Origin: an uncultured Elusimicrobiales bacterium
GTDB taxonomy: Bacteria > Elusimicrobiota > Elusimicrobia > Elusimicrobiales > Elusimicrobiaceae
NCBI GenBank assembly: GCA_944327085.1
Contig: CALVGG010000003.1
Span: 244,551-308,550, forward strand
Direction of reading: 5' to 3'
Length of the DNA stretch: 64,000 nt
In this document: piece after piece, positions 26,298 through 36,042 of the stretch
Layout of the letters: every line of letters begins with the position of its first letter
Numbering within the stretch: position 1 is the stretch's first letter
Program-made: the position numbers and the translations under genes
Notes under the pieces: generated by a model
What the model was told of the DNA's origin: nothing
Database searches by the model: none
Seen by the model: the letters and a program-made list of their open reading frames with translations, nothing else

Positions 26298-26792
26298 TTA
26301 GGCCTCTTTACTGCTAAACCCTTTAGAAAGCATTATCCTTAATACAAAAAATACCGCCGGTGCCATTAAAGCGTTTACCACGCTGCCGGCCAGCAGGCTC
26401 CAAAACCCCTGCCACACGGCCGAAGAAGTAAACAAACTTAATAACAAGGCGTTAAACAACACGGCAAACACGCTTAAACAAAACACGGTTACCATTTGGG
26501 GGAAAATACTTTCAAAATCAAAACGTTCGCTAAGCATATAAACAAACAAAGCCAGCAAACAAAAAGTAAATGCATTGTTGCCAAATAATTTGGTACCAAA
26601 AAAATCCAAAAATAAACCGCACAAAAACGCCAGGGGGTAACCATAAGCCGGCTTTAAAAGGGTGCAGGCCGCAACCACAAAAACCAACATCACGCTTACC
26701 TGTATGCCGATGTTGGCAAAAGCCGTGGCAAATGCCCAGTGAAAAACCGTAGCCCCTACAAAAGCAATAAACAGTTTAAAAAGTGCCCACAT
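26298..26792 (-). CDS. mreD: Rod shape-determining protein MreD
   Basis: Hydrophobic inner-membrane protein of 164 residues with about five or six helices. Sequence is weakly conserved, as usual for MreD, with PAYGYPLAFLCGLFLDFFG in the middle as the most recognisable segment. Position between mreC and mrdA fixes the identity. It overlaps the mreC stop by one base (TAATG). Confidence 0.85.
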   Translation of the reverse strand: MWALFKLFIAFVGATVFHWAFATAFANIGIQVSVMLVFVVAACTLLKPAYGYPLAFLCGLFLDFFGTKLFGNNAFTFCLLALFVYMLSERFDFESIFPQMVTVFCLSVFAVLFNALLLSLFTSSAVWQGFWSLLAGSVVNALMAPAVFFVLRIMLSKGFSSKEA

Positions 26793-27652
26793 TATTTTTT
26801 ACCTTTATCATCTAAAATTACAAACACTTCTTTTAACGCGCTGGAGCTGATGGCCGGAGCCACCTCCACCGTTAAAGCGGTTTGAAAGGAGTGCCCCTTT
26901 TTAACGGAAGAAACTTCCCCAATCAAAATCCCCGCGGGGAAAATGCTGCTGGAGGCGGAAGTGTATACCCGGTCCCCCTCCTGAACGGAAGACAGCAGCG
27001 GCACATATTTCAGGTGCACCGCACCGGAGCCGCCCCCCACCAGCAGGCCTTCATCGCGGCTGGGGCTTAAATAAGCGGCGGCAGAAAAATCTTCATCGCG
27101 CACCAACAACACTTTGGCTGTAGAATCCGACACTTCCACCACTTCCCCCGCCAAGCCTTCTATGCCGTTTTCTACCGAAATGACCGCACTGCGCGGCTGT
27201 ATTCCGTCCCGCGCGCCTTTATCCAAAATAACGGTATTCCATTGGCTGGGTTCCCGGTAAGCAATTTGGGCCCAGGTGCCCTTCCACGGGCGGGAAGGCT
27301 GCAACTTTAAAATGGAAGCCAGGCGTTCGTTTTCTTCAAACACCATTTCCGCCTGGGCGCCCAAAATTTTGGCGGCTTCTATTTCCTGGCGAAGCTGGCG
27401 GTTTTCATGATGTGTATTTAAAAGCTCTTTTACCGTGTTGGAAACGTTATCGGCATATTTTACGGCAGAGTGCGACAAACGAATTTGCGGAATAAAAATA
27501 TACCCCAGCACCGCTTTAACCGAACTGACCAATCCGTCCAGCGGTAAAATCATCAGTAAAAAAGAAAGCGTTAAATAAAAAAGCGGCAGCAGCGCCCTGC
27601 GGGAAAACCCGGAAGGGGCAGCATTGCGTTTTCTCTTTTTGGTGTGTAACAT
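26792..27652 (-). CDS. mreC: Cell shape-determining protein MreC
   Basis: Bitopic protein of 286 residues: a basic cytoplasmic start, one transmembrane helix (about 22-42), a coiled coil (about 70-105) and the beta-rich periplasmic MreC domain. SAVISVENGIEGLAGEVVEV and LVRDEDFSAAAYLSPSRDEG are typical. It organises the elongasome between MreB and PBP2. The ATG at 27652 is preferred to a TTG two codons upstream. It is preceded by a terminator, so it likely has its own promoter. Confidence 0.93.
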   Translation of the reverse strand: MLHTKKRKRNAAPSGFSRRALLPLFYLTLSFLLMILPLDGLVSSVKAVLGYIFIPQIRLSHSAVKYADNVSNTVKELLNTHHENRQLRQEIEAAKILGAQAEMVFEENERLASILKLQPSRPWKGTWAQIAYREPSQWNTVILDKGARDGIQPRSAVISVENGIEGLAGEVVEVSDSTAKVLLVRDEDFSAAAYLSPSRDEGLLVGGGSGAVHLKYVPLLSSVQEGDRVYTSASSSIFPAGILIGEVSSVKKGHSFQTALTVEVAPAISSSALKEVFVILDDKGKK

Positions 27653-27743
27653 AATCAATTAAAAGGGTTTGCCGTTAAAAAATATTTTTGCCCAATCCTG
27701 TTGGGCGATGCCTGCCCTGCGGCAAGCGGCACTAAAAAGAAAA

Positions 27744-27778
27744 GCGGGCACCGTCCTCTTAAAAAGAACCGTGCCCGC
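27744..27778 (-). terminator. Terminator after mreB
   Basis: GCGGGCAC (27744-27751) pairs with GTGCCCGC (27771-27778). An inner TCTT/AAGA pairing is possible. The minus-strand side continues TTTTCTTTTT. It marks the end of the ribosomal superoperon plus mreB. Confidence 0.75.
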
Positions 27779-27805
27779 CCAAATCATCCGGCACCAAAGA
27801 AAAGC

Positions 27806-28849
27806 CTAGTAAGACTTTCCGCGGGAACCGAAAAACTTACTTCCTTTTTCGTTTAACTGTTCAAGGAATTTGCCGGTACCCAAAGCCACACAGCTGAGCG
27901 GGTCCGCCGCGCGGTGAACAGGAATATCGGTTTCTTTGCGGATCAGCTCGGTAATACCTCTTAACAAGCTGCCGCCGCCGGCTACCACTAAGCCGCGGTC
28001 CACCAAGTCCGCCGCCAATTCCGGCGGGGTTTCTTCCAGCGTGCTTTTGATTACGTCAATAATCAAACGCACCGGCTCCATCAGGGCCTGGCGGATTTCT
28101 TCGGAAGTTACCGTTAAAGTGCGGGGCAAACCTTGGGTTTGGTCGCGCCCTTTTACTTCCATGGTTTTTTCTTCCTTAAGCGGATAAACGGAACCTAAAT
28201 TAATTTTTACTTCTTCAGCGGTGGTTTCCCCTACGATTAAGTTATATTTCTTGCGAAAATACTGCACAATGCATTCCGTTAACTCATCGCCGGCCACGTC
28301 AATAGACTTGGCCACAACCATACCGCCTAAAGAAATAACGGCCACTTCCGTAGTGCCGCCGCCGATATCCACAATCATACTGGCGTGCGGTTCCGCAATG
28401 GGCAAATCAGCACCCATGGCAGAAGCCATCGGTTCTTCAATCAAATACACTTCGCGCGCGCCGGCTTGGCGGGCGGCATCATCCACCGCACGGCGTTCCA
28501 CGCCGGTAATATCGGAAGGGATGCCAATTACAATCCGGGGGCGCAACAAGCTGCTGCGGCTATGCACTTTGCGGATAAAGTAGCGGATCATTTCCTGCGT
28601 TACTTCAAAATCCGCAATTACGCCGTTCTTCATCGGGCGAACGGCAATAATGTTAGCCGGGGTGCGGCCCAGCATCTGCTTGGCCTTGGAGCCGACCGCC
28701 TTCACCTCGCCGGTTTCCCGGTCAACGGCGACGACGGACGGTTCGCGTAAAACGATGCCTTTGTCCTTCACATAGATAAGGCTGTTGGCAGTGCCAAGGT
28801 CCATACCTAAGTCGGAAGAGAAAAGGCCCCCCAAGTAATCAATTACCAT
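27806..28849 (-). CDS. mreB: Rod shape-determining protein MreB
   Basis: Actin homologue of 347 residues that polymerises on ATP under the inner membrane to guide wall synthesis. The phosphate loops [11 protein letters not shown] (18-28) and [16 protein letters not shown], and the adenosine motif [12 protein letters not shown], are present. Its ATG abuts the rplQ stop (TAAATG) with the SD GGTGG inside rplQ, so it is co-translated with the alpha operon and separated from mreC by a terminator. Confidence 0.97.
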   Translation of the reverse strand: MVIDYLGGLFSSDLGMDLGTANSLIYVKDKGIVLREPSVVAVDRETGEVKAVGSKAKQMLGRTPANIIAVRPMKNGVIADFEVTQEMIRYFIRKVHSRSSLLRPRIVIGIPSDITGVERRAVDDAARQAGAREVYLIEEPMASAMGADLPIAEPHASMIVDIGGGTTEVAVISLGGMVVAKSIDVAGDELTECIVQYFRKKYNLIVGETTAEEVKINLGSVYPLKEEKTMEVKGRDQTQGLPRTLTVTSEEIRQALMEPVRLIIDVIKSTLEETPPELAADLVDRGLVVAGGGSLLRGITELIRKETDIPVHRAADPLSCVALGTGKFLEQLNEKGSKFFGSRGKSY

Positions 28850-29194
28850 TTATTCCACCAATTTAATGATGGCGACTTGCGCATTGTCGCCCTGGCGTAC
28901 GCCGGCGCGGTAAATGCGGCAAAATCCACCGGGACGGTTCGCATATCTGGCAACCAATACGTCAAAGAGTTTTTTGAAAGCGGCTTTGTCTTTCAAAGTG
29001 TCTTTAACGGTTAAATGGTCGTTGGCTTTGGCGGAGGTGATTAAACCTTCCACCACGCGGCGAACTTCCTTCGCTTTGGGCAAAGTGGTCTTCACTTCTT
29101 CGTGAAGGATAATGCTGGTGGCCATATTTTTAAGCATAGCTTTGCGGTGAGAGGCCGTTTTGCCCAGCTTTCTGTATCCTGTGTTTTTAATCAT
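28850..29194 (-). CDS. rplQ: 50S ribosomal protein L17
   Basis: Large-subunit protein of 114 residues near the tunnel exit. The N-terminal YRKLGKTASHRKAMLKNMA segment and C-terminal RAGVRQGDNAQVAIIKLVE are typical. It follows rpoA by 18 bases as in most alpha operons. Confidence 0.96.
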   Translation of the reverse strand: MIKNTGYRKLGKTASHRKAMLKNMATSIILHEEVKTTLPKAKEVRRVVEGLITSAKANDHLTVKDTLKDKAAFKKLFDVLVARYANRPGGFCRIYRAGVRQGDNAQVAIIKLVE

Positions 29195-29212
29195 ACGTTT
29201 AAAATCCTATCC

Positions 29213-30211
29213 TTAAATTTTCATGCCGAGCGTTAATTTCATTTCGGCAAGTCTTTCTTTGATTTCGTCCATAGATTTGGCGCCGAAGTTCTTAATCATT
29301 TTCAAATCGTCTTCGGTCATTCTTACCAAATCACGCACGGTGTTCACATTTTCAGATTTTAAGCAGTTAATGGAACGGGAAGAAAGCTCAATAAATTCAA
29401 TGGACTGGTTGAGCAGTTCATCTAATTTAGAGTTCACGTTAGCCCCCGCTACGCTGCCGGTGGAGGAAACGGGTTCTTCCACGGCTTCATCGCTGGTGGT
29501 GGCTACGCAGTCATCTTCGCCTTCAATCGTGAAAATATGCAAAGAATTGGAAAGCAACACGGCGGCGCGGTGCAACGCGCGGGCAGGTTCCAGGGTGCCG
29601 TCCGTCGTAATCTCAAGGATTAAGCGGTCGTAGTCCGTCTTCTGCCCCACACGGGCGGGTTCCACGTCATAGTGTACTTTCACGATGGGAGAGAACAAGG
29701 CGTCCACCGGAATAAAACCGGCAGGGCGTTGAATCTTGGCCAAGTCTTCGGCCGGTACATAGCCCTTGCCCCGGGAAATTTCAATTTCCATCTCCAGGCT
29801 GCCGCCAGCCTCAATGTTGGCAATTTGAAGGTCTTTATTGATGATGGACACACCGTCCACTTCTTCAATATCGGCCGCGGTAACCGTACCGGGTTTTTCG
29901 GTATGCAGGGTTACATACTCGCGGTCTTTGCCTTCCATTTTAATGCGCAAACGTTTGAGGTTAAGCAGAATATTGATTACGTCTTCCCGTACATTGGGGA
30001 TGGTGCTGAATTCGTGCACGGCACCCGCAATTCTAACGGCGGTAACGGCGGCACCTTCCATACCGGAAAGCAAAATCCGGCGCAGGGAGTTCCCTACCGT
30101 GTGGCCATAGCCGCTTTCGTAAGGTTCCGCAATAAATTTGCCGTAAAAGTCAGAAGAGGTTTTTTCTTCTAATTGAATTTTCTCGGGAAGAACCAATTTA
30201 TTCAAAGCCAT
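29213..30211 (-). CDS. rpoA: RNA polymerase alpha subunit
   Basis: Alpha subunit of 332 residues. The N-terminal assembly domain (about 1-230) has EPYESGYGHTVGNSLRRILL. A short linker of low complexity (about 235-260) follows, and then the C-terminal DNA- and activator-binding domain with two helix-hairpin-helix motifs (ELSSRSINCLKSENV, NFGAKSMDEIKERLAEM). It sits 14 bases after rpsD. Confidence 0.97.
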   Translation of the reverse strand: MALNKLVLPEKIQLEEKTSSDFYGKFIAEPYESGYGHTVGNSLRRILLSGMEGAAVTAVRIAGAVHEFSTIPNVREDVINILLNLKRLRIKMEGKDREYVTLHTEKPGTVTAADIEEVDGVSIINKDLQIANIEAGGSLEMEIEISRGKGYVPAEDLAKIQRPAGFIPVDALFSPIVKVHYDVEPARVGQKTDYDRLILEITTDGTLEPARALHRAAVLLSNSLHIFTIEGEDDCVATTSDEAVEEPVSSTGSVAGANVNSKLDELLNQSIEFIELSSRSINCLKSENVNTVRDLVRMTEDDLKMIKNFGAKSMDEIKERLAEMKLTLGMKI

Positions 30212-30225
30212 GTAAAGCCTCCAAA

Positions 30226-30855
30226 CTATTTAGAATAGTATTCGACGATGAGCTGCTCGTTGACAGGATAGGACATTTCCGCTCTGTCGGGCCATCTTAA
30301 AAGTTTTCCGGTCATTTTCTCCGCGTCGTATTCCAAGAAGCTCGGGCGCTGGTTGCGTTTTTCGGTTTCGGTTAAGCCTTGTTTCACGCCGGCATTCTCG
30401 GCCAATTTAGAGTCCAAAGTTACTTTGTCCCCAATGCGTAATTGGTAAGAAGGCACGTTTACGGCTTTGCCGTTTACTTTTACAAAACCATGCAATACCA
30501 GCTGGCGGGCGGATTTCAAAGAAACCGCAAAGCCCAAGCGGCGCACGACGTTGTCCAAGCGGGTTTCCAACTTGCGCAAGAAGTTTTCACCGGTCTGGCC
30601 TTCGGCCTTGGCGGCGGCGTCAAACAAATTGCGGAAGGGAATTTCGGACATGCCGGACTGCAGTCTGGCTTTCTGCTTTTCCTGCAAGCGGATGCCGTAT
30701 TCGGAAACTTTGGCTCTTCTTACTTTGCCGCCGCGTTTAACGGTGGCGGCCAATTTGTCCACCACACAGTTGGTGTAGCATTTGGTCCCTTTCAAGAAAA
30801 GTTTGCAATCTAATTTTCTGCATTTTTTGCAGCTGGCTCCTGTATATCTAGACAT
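30226..30855 (-). CDS. rpsD: 30S ribosomal protein S4
   Basis: Primary 16S-binding protein of 209 residues with an S4 RNA-binding domain (about 95-160). The N-terminus carries cysteines (CKKCRKLDCKLF, then CYTNC), a zinc-binding form of S4. Ends in TAG, showing that TAG is an ordinary stop codon here. In many bacteria S4 is the translational repressor of the alpha operon; this is not tested here. Confidence 0.96.
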   Translation of the reverse strand: MSRYTGASCKKCRKLDCKLFLKGTKCYTNCVVDKLAATVKRGGKVRRAKVSEYGIRLQEKQKARLQSGMSEIPFRNLFDAAAKAEGQTGENFLRKLETRLDNVVRRLGFAVSLKSARQLVLHGFVKVNGKAVNVPSYQLRIGDKVTLDSKLAENAGVKQGLTETEKRNQRPSFLEYDAEKMTGKLLRWPDRAEMSYPVNEQLIVEYYSK

Positions 30856-30860
30856 AAATC

Positions 30861-31289
30861 TTATACTCTCCTGGCTTTAGGCGGTCTGCATCCGTTGTGC
30901 GGAATAGGGGTGACGTCTTTAATAGAAGACACCGTAAGTCCGGCTTGTTGTACGGCTCTGACGGCAGTTTCTCTGCCCTGGCCGGGGCCGCATACTTTTA
31001 CGGCCACTTCACGCATACCCAACGCGACGGCTTTTTCAGCAGCTTTGTTGCAGGTAATCTGAGCGGCAAACGGAGTGCCTTTTTTGGTGCCCTTAAAACC
31101 GTGGGAACCGGCGGTAGACCAGGCGATGGTGTTGCCTTTGTCGTCGCTGATCGTTACAATGGTGTTGTTGAACGAGCAATTAATGTGCACCACGCCGAAT
31201 ACCGGCGCTTTGGCGTTTTTCTTTTTTCCTTTCACAGCTGCGGGAGCTTTTGCTGCCGCGGCTTCTTTCGTTACTTTTTCTTCTGCCAT
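30861..31289 (-). CDS. rpsK: 30S ribosomal protein S11
   Basis: Platform protein of 142 residues with an N-terminal Lys/Ala-rich extension of about 25 residues. [18 protein letters not shown] and [10 protein letters not shown] are diagnostic. Gap to rpsD is 5 bases. Confidence 0.96.
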   Translation of the reverse strand: MAEEKVTKEAAAAKAPAAVKGKKKNAKAPVFGVVHINCSFNNTIVTISDDKGNTIAWSTAGSHGFKGTKKGTPFAAQITCNKAAEKAVALGMREVAVKVCGPGQGRETAVRAVQQAGLTVSSIKDVTPIPHNGCRPPKARRV

Positions 31290-31313
31290 AGTTAAATTCC
31301 TAAGTCTCTAAAT

Positions 31314-31694
31314 TTATTTAGCTGCAGCCTTGGAACCCACAGTTTTGCGGCGGCCGCGGCGGGTTCTGGCGTTGGTTTTGGTTCTCTGTCCGCGCACGGG
31401 CAGGTTTCTGCGGTGGCGCTGGCCTTTGTAGGAACCAATTTCAATAAAGCGGTGAATGTTTTGGGCTACTTCTCTTCTCAATTCACCTTCCACTTTATAT
31501 TCTTTCTGCAAGATGGTGTTCAAGAGACCGGCCTGCTGTTCGGTCAAATCTTTCACGCGGGTGGCGGGCTCAATCTGGCCTTCCAATTTGGCGAGGACTT
31601 CTTTGGCGTTTTTCTTGCCGATGCCATAGATGTATTCTAAGGCTACGTCTATTCTTTTATTTTTCGGTAAATCAATACCTGCGACTCTTGCCAT
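31314..31694 (-). CDS. rpsM: 30S ribosomal protein S13
   Basis: Head protein of 126 residues contacting the P-site tRNA and L5. [20 protein letters not shown] opens it and [14 protein letters not shown] closes the core. It follows the small rpmJ gene by 21 bases. Confidence 0.97.
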   Translation of the reverse strand: MARVAGIDLPKNKRIDVALEYIYGIGKKNAKEVLAKLEGQIEPATRVKDLTEQQAGLLNTILQKEYKVEGELRREVAQNIHRFIEIGSYKGQRHRRNLPVRGQRTKTNARTRRGRRKTVGSKAAAK

Positions 31695-31715
31695 ATGTTC
31701 TAAAACTCCTGTAAA

Positions 31716-31829
31716 TTAACCTTGGCGCTGTTTGTGTTTCGCTACTTCGCAAACCACCCGAACTACGCCGTTGCGTTTAATGATTTTGCATTTTTGACAT
31801 ATCTTTTTCACACTGGCTCTGACTTTCAT
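31716..31829 (-). CDS. rpmJ: 50S ribosomal protein L36
   Basis: A 37-residue protein, easily missed. It starts [15 protein letters not shown] and ends KHKQRQG. Three cysteines and one histidine (CxxC, C, H) make it the zinc-binding form of L36. SD AGGGAG lies within the end of infA, and the infA stop directly abuts the ATG (TAAATG). Confidence 0.95.
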   Translation of the reverse strand: MKVRASVKKICQKCKIIKRNGVVRVVCEVAKHKQRQG

Positions 31830-32042
31830 TTATTTCTCCCTATAAGTAATCCGGCCTTTGGTCAAGTCATACGGGGAAAGTTCCAACTTCACTTTGTCCC
31901 CGGGCAGGATTCTTATATGATGAACTCTCATTTTGCCGGATATGTGGCCCAGAACCGTTTTGCCGCCTGCTATCTCTATCTTAAACATAGCATTGGGCAA
32001 CGCTTCCAAAACCTTTCCTTCCAGTTCGATTTTATCGCTCAT
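31830..32042 (-). CDS. infA: Translation initiation factor IF-1
   Basis: S1/OB-fold factor of 70 residues that blocks the ribosomal A site during initiation. It has the typical [20 protein letters not shown] core and a C-terminal KGRITYREK. The usual location between map and rpmJ. Confidence 0.96.
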   Translation of the reverse strand: MSDKIELEGKVLEALPNAMFKIEIAGGKTVLGHISGKMRVHHIRILPGDKVKLELSPYDLTKGRITYREK

Positions 32043-32086
32043 ACATCTCCGAGTTCGGATTAAATCAGAATACGCTCCCGTAGGAG

Positions 32087-32839
32087 TTATTCAAAAGCAG
32101 TGAAAATTTCACTGCCGTGAGCCGTAACGGCTACCGTGTGCTCAAAGTGGGCCGCATTACTGCCGTCCCGCGTGACCACCGTCCATCCGTCACTAAGCTG
32201 CCTGACTCTGTAAGTTCCCGCTGTAATCATGGGTTCAATAGCCAGCACCATGCCTTCTTCTAACAGAGGGCCTGTCCCCGGCTTACCAAAGTTGGGTATG
32301 CTGGGTTCTTCGTGCATATTGCGGCCGATTCCGTGCCCGCAATAATCTCTTACTACACCCATGTTGTGAAGCTCGGCAAAAGTCTCCACCGCGTGCCCGA
32401 TATCTCCTAACCGGGCTCCCGGTTTGACAAGCCCAATCGCTTTATACAAAGACTTTTTGGTTACGTCCATCAGTCTTTGGGCTTCGTCAGACACTTTTCC
32501 CACGCCGAGGGTGATAGCGGCATCAGAACAGAAGCCGTCAAGCCGGGCCCCTGTATCTATACTTATAATATCACCACTCTTTAATATTCTATCTTTTTTG
32601 GGGATTCCGTGCACGACTTCTTCGTTTATAGAAGCACAAATGCTGCCCGGATATCCTGCATAACCGAGGAAACACGGCGTCGCCCCGAAGGAGCGAATGG
32701 TTTCTTCGGCCGCTTTGTCCAAATCGTATGTAGACACGCCCGGCTTAACCAGCTGCGTCATTAATTTTAATACCGCAGCCGTTACTTTGCCGCTGGCGCG
32801 CATTAAGTCTAACTCGTGTTTACTTTTAACTTCTATCAT
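32087..32839 (-). CDS. map: Methionine aminopeptidase, type I
   Basis: Cytoplasmic enzyme of 250 residues that removes the initiator methionine. The five metal ligands are visible: the two Asp in [16 protein letters not shown], the His in [13 protein letters not shown], and the Glu in AIEPMI and near the C-terminal HFEHTVAVT segment. Its start overlaps the end of adk by 4 bases (ATGA type). Confidence 0.96.
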   Translation of the reverse strand: MIEVKSKHELDLMRASGKVTAAVLKLMTQLVKPGVSTYDLDKAAEETIRSFGATPCFLGYAGYPGSICASINEEVVHGIPKKDRILKSGDIISIDTGARLDGFCSDAAITLGVGKVSDEAQRLMDVTKKSLYKAIGLVKPGARLGDIGHAVETFAELHNMGVVRDYCGHGIGRNMHEEPSIPNFGKPGTGPLLEEGMVLAIEPMITAGTYRVRQLSDGWTVVTRDGSNAAHFEHTVAVTAHGSEIFTAFE

Positions 32840-33480
32840 TTTGCGCCTTCTTCCAATACTTTGGAAATTTCCGCAAAAACCTGGTCCGGCGTTTGGTGCC
32901 CGTCCACCTCTTTATATACGCCGCTGTTTTGGTAATAATCTTTTACGGGCAAGGTTTCCTGATGATATACTTCTATGCGGTGTTTTACGCGTTCGGCCGT
33001 ATCGTCCGCACGGGTATACAATTCACCGCCGCAGGCCTTGCAGGTTTGCATAGGAGCAGAGGGGTCTACGTGGTAGATTTCTCCGCACTTTTTGCATTGC
33101 CGACGGGAAGTAATGCGGCTGATGATTTCTTCTTCCGGCAGGGTGATCATAATCACCTGCGTAATTTTGCGGTTCAGGCGTTTCATCATATCGTCCAACG
33201 CCTGCGCCTGTGCCACCGTGCGGGGGAACCCGTCAAAAATAATGCCCTTATCGGTTCCTTTTACAATGTTTTCCAACATGGAAATCATTAAAGAATCCGG
33301 CACCAAATTGCCTTTATTAATAATGCCGGCAATTTCTTTGCCGAGTTCGGTTCCTTTGGAAATTTCGGCCCGGAGTACGTCCCCCGTGGAAATGTGATAT
33401 AAATGGAATTTTTCCTGCATCTTGGCCGACTGGGTGCCTTTCCCGGCGCCGGGGCAGCCCATTAACACGATGTTCATCAT
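32836..33480 (-). CDS. adk: Adenylate kinase
   Basis: Converts AMP plus ATP to two ADP. 214 residues with the P-loop GCPGAGKGT (8-16) and the AMP segment FDGFPRTVAQA. The long form has a LID domain carrying a zinc site of two CxxC pairs (CKKCGEIYH and CKACGGELY). Either of two consecutive ATG codons could start it. It lies between secY and map as in most spc operons. Confidence 0.96.
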   Translation of the reverse strand: MMNIVLMGCPGAGKGTQSAKMQEKFHLYHISTGDVLRAEISKGTELGKEIAGIINKGNLVPDSLMISMLENIVKGTDKGIIFDGFPRTVAQAQALDDMMKRLNRKITQVIMITLPEEEIISRITSRRQCKKCGEIYHVDPSAPMQTCKACGGELYTRADDTAERVKHRIEVYHQETLPVKDYYQNSGVYKEVDGHQTPDQVFAEISKVLEEGAK

Positions 33481-33554
33481 TGCAAAAGCCTGTCCTTAAA
33501 AATAAAAAATCTGTTCTAAACTGCTTATCTTAATTACTGCTTAAAGCTCACAGA

Positions 33555-33589
33555 GGCTGCCGCTGCGTTCTCACGCAAAAGCGGCAGCC
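33555..33589 (-). other. GC-rich stem-loop between secY and adk
   Basis: GGCTGCCGCT (33555-33564) pairs with AGCGGCAGCC (33580-33589). Inside, GCG/CGC continues the stem across a three-base AAA bulge. No U run follows. It sits in a 124-base gap of an otherwise tightly packed operon and may be an mRNA processing or stability element. Confidence 0.5.
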
Positions 33590-33604
33590 CCTAAACTAAC
33601 AAAA

Positions 33605-34945
33605 TTACTGGCCTACGTTAAACCAGCGGCCTCTAATTCTTTTGCTTCCTTTCATCAAGGGTTCATAATTGCGCGCCAACAGGTGTGCCTGTATTTGGCC
33701 CACCGTATCCAACGCAACACCTACCACGATTAGAAGCGCCGTACCGCCGAAGTAAAAATCTACACCAAATTTTGTGCGGAAGAAATCCGGCAAAATGGCA
33801 ATCGCGCACACGAAAATCGCGCCGCAGAAAGTTAAGCGGTTCATTACCCACTCAATGTAGTTTTTGGTCGGTTCGCCGGGGCGAATGCCCGGAATAAAGC
33901 CGCCCCATTTCTTCATGTTATCAGCCAAATCCGCGGGGTTAACCGTCATGGAATTGTAAAAATAGCAGAAGAAAATAATCAAGCCGGAGAACAACAGCAT
34001 ATACCAAATATTGCTGGGGTTCATATAGCTCATCAGGGTTTGGGCCCAGGGGGCTTCCTGGTTAAAGCTGGCTATCGTAAGAGGCAAAGAAATAACGGAA
34101 GAGGCAAAGATTACCGCAATCACGCCGCTCTGATCTATCTTAAGCGGCAGATAGCTGGTTTGCCCGCCGTACATTTTGTTGCCTACCTGGCGTTTGGCAT
34201 ATTGCACCGGAATTTGGCGCTGGGCCGTTTCCAACCACACCACCAAAGCGGTAATAACCGCCACCGCGGCCAAAATTACCAAAGCCATAAAGAAATCCAT
34301 TTCGTCCGTTTTTACACGGTTTACCACTTCCATAATGGCGCTGGGCAAACGTTCCACAATACCGGCAAAGATGATTAAGGAAATACCGTTCCCTACCCCT
34401 TTTTCGGTAATCTGTTCCCCCAGCCACATTACAAACATGGTGCCTGCCGCTAACGTAAGAACCGTGGTAATAAAAAACATTACCGACGGGTTGACCACCG
34501 CGGTCATACCACCCGCGCCCTCTACCTTGGTGATGGCAAAAGTCATCATGGCGCCCTGTAACAGGGCTAAAAACAACGCAAAAATACGGGTAATCTGGTT
34601 TTCTTTTCTTCGGCCGCTTTCGCCTTCTTTATGCATGCGGTCCAGCGCCGGGAATATATGCGCCCCGCGCACAAGCCCCATGATAATGGAAGCGTTGATG
34701 TACGGCATAATACCCAAGGCCAATATGGAAAAACGCCCTAAAGCGCCGCCGGAAAACAGGTTCATAAAACCCAAAATTCCGTTTTCGTGCTGGGCAAACA
34801 TCTGGCGAAGCACTTCCGCATTGATACCGGGTATCGGGATTGCGGACGCAATCCGGAAAACAGCCAACGCCCCTATCAAGAAGAGAAGTCTCTTCTTGAG
34901 TTCGGGGGCGTTGAAGATATTTGCAACCGTATTGTTGTTATCCAT
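33605..34945 (-). CDS. secY: Protein translocase subunit SecY
   Basis: Central channel of the Sec translocon, 446 residues, ten transmembrane helices. IPIPGINAEVLRQ, the helix-2 region with FSGGALGRFSILALGIMPYI, and NPADLADNMKKWGGFIPGIR are SecY hallmarks. It overlaps the rplO stop by one base. Confidence 0.97.
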   Translation of the reverse strand: MDNNNTVANIFNAPELKKRLLFLIGALAVFRIASAIPIPGINAEVLRQMFAQHENGILGFMNLFSGGALGRFSILALGIMPYINASIIMGLVRGAHIFPALDRMHKEGESGRRKENQITRIFALFLALLQGAMMTFAITKVEGAGGMTAVVNPSVMFFITTVLTLAAGTMFVMWLGEQITEKGVGNGISLIIFAGIVERLPSAIMEVVNRVKTDEMDFFMALVILAAVAVITALVVWLETAQRQIPVQYAKRQVGNKMYGGQTSYLPLKIDQSGVIAVIFASSVISLPLTIASFNQEAPWAQTLMSYMNPSNIWYMLLFSGLIIFFCYFYNSMTVNPADLADNMKKWGGFIPGIRPGEPTKNYIEWVMNRLTFCGAIFVCAIAILPDFFRTKFGVDFYFGGTALLIVVGVALDTVGQIQAHLLARNYEPLMKGSKRIRGRWFNVGQ

Positions 34946-35406
34946 TATTTGGTCTTCTTGTCAATAACGGTAACGGTGCCGCCGGCTTTTTCGATAGCCG
35001 CTTTAGCAGTAGCGGAAAAACCGTGGGCGGACACTTTAAGCGCTTTGGTCAGTTCGCCCATGGCGAGGACTTTTACGCTGTTGGCATCATGAATAACGCC
35101 GGCTTTTTTCAAAACTTCGGGGGTTACTTCTTCCCCGGCTTTGAACAATTTTTCCAACGTGCCTACGTTTACATAATCAAACCGTCTGGCAAAATCTTTA
35201 TTGGAAAAACCGCTCTTCGGCGTATGGCGGATCAACGGCATCTGGCCGCCTTCTTTGCTTTCTTTGCGGGTATTACCGGAGCGGGAAGTCTGCCCTTTCA
35301 TACCTTTGGTGCAGTAGTTGCCCAAGCCGGAACCGGGGCCAAGGCCCAGTCTTCTTTTGGCTTTTCTGGAACCATGTTTAGGGAAAAGTTTATTCAAAGT
35401 TACCAT
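34945..35406 (-). CDS. rplO: 50S ribosomal protein L15
   Basis: 153 residues. GSRKAKRRLGLGPGSGLG and KGMKGQTSRSG are the Gly/Arg-rich 23S-binding start, followed by the globular half with NVGTLEKLF. It follows rpsE directly; the rpmD (L30) gene usually between them is absent. Confidence 0.96.
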   Translation of the reverse strand: MVTLNKLFPKHGSRKAKRRLGLGPGSGLGNYCTKGMKGQTSRSGNTRKESKEGGQMPLIRHTPKSGFSNKDFARRFDYVNVGTLEKLFKAGEEVTPEVLKKAGVIHDANSVKVLAMGELTKALKVSAHGFSATAKAAIEKAGGTVTVIDKKTK

Positions 35407-35424
35407 ATCTTTTTCTCCACAAAA

Positions 35425-36024
35425 CTATTCGGCCTTGGCGGCTTCGGCTTGCGCTTCGGCTTTCGGGGCTTCCGCCGCGGCAGCGGCGGCTTTGCCGCGC
35501 AACACGTCTACGGTTTCTTTGCTCTTGAGCATCTTCAAGGCTTCCATCGTAGCGTATACTAAATTGCACGGATTGGTGCTGCCCAAGCTTTTGGCCAACA
35601 CGTCTTTAATACCGGCAGCTTCAAACACCAGGCGCACACCCGCGCCGGCAATTACACCGGTACCGGGGGCGGCAGGTTTCATCCACACAGAGGCGGAACC
35701 AAATTTACCGATGATTTCGTGCGGAATGGTTTCGCCCACGATGGGGAACGTGATCATGTGTTTGCGGGCGTGGGATTCGGCTTTGGCGATTGCCAGCTGT
35801 ACCTGGTTCGCTTTACCGATGGCCACACCGATTTTGCCGGAGCCGTTGCCAACTACTACCAACGCGCGGAAACCAAAACGTTTACCGCCTTTCACCACTT
35901 TGGCCGTGCGGGCCACGTGGATTACAGTGGATTTTCCTTCCATCGCCGGTTTGGCTTTAGGAAACTCGGCTCTTTTGCCTTTCGCTTCTTTTCTGTTTTC
36001 GCTCTTCAGCGTTTCGTTAGACAT
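35425..36024 (-). CDS. rpsE: 30S ribosomal protein S5
   Basis: 199 residues with the double-stranded RNA-binding-like N-domain ([20 protein letters not shown]) and the C-domain with [19 protein letters not shown]. Both ends are extended: a Lys/Glu-rich head and an Ala/Glu-rich tail. The frame opens with a GTG at 36033, but the ATG at 36024 has the better-spaced CAGGTG and is used. Confidence 0.95.
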   Translation of the reverse strand: MSNETLKSENRKEAKGKRAEFPKAKPAMEGKSTVIHVARTAKVVKGGKRFGFRALVVVGNGSGKIGVAIGKANQVQLAIAKAESHARKHMITFPIVGETIPHEIIGKFGSASVWMKPAAPGTGVIAGAGVRLVFEAAGIKDVLAKSLGSTNPCNLVYATMEALKMLKSKETVDVLRGKAAAAAAEAPKAEAQAEAAKAE

Positions 36025-36042
36025 TAAATTCACCTGTAACTC

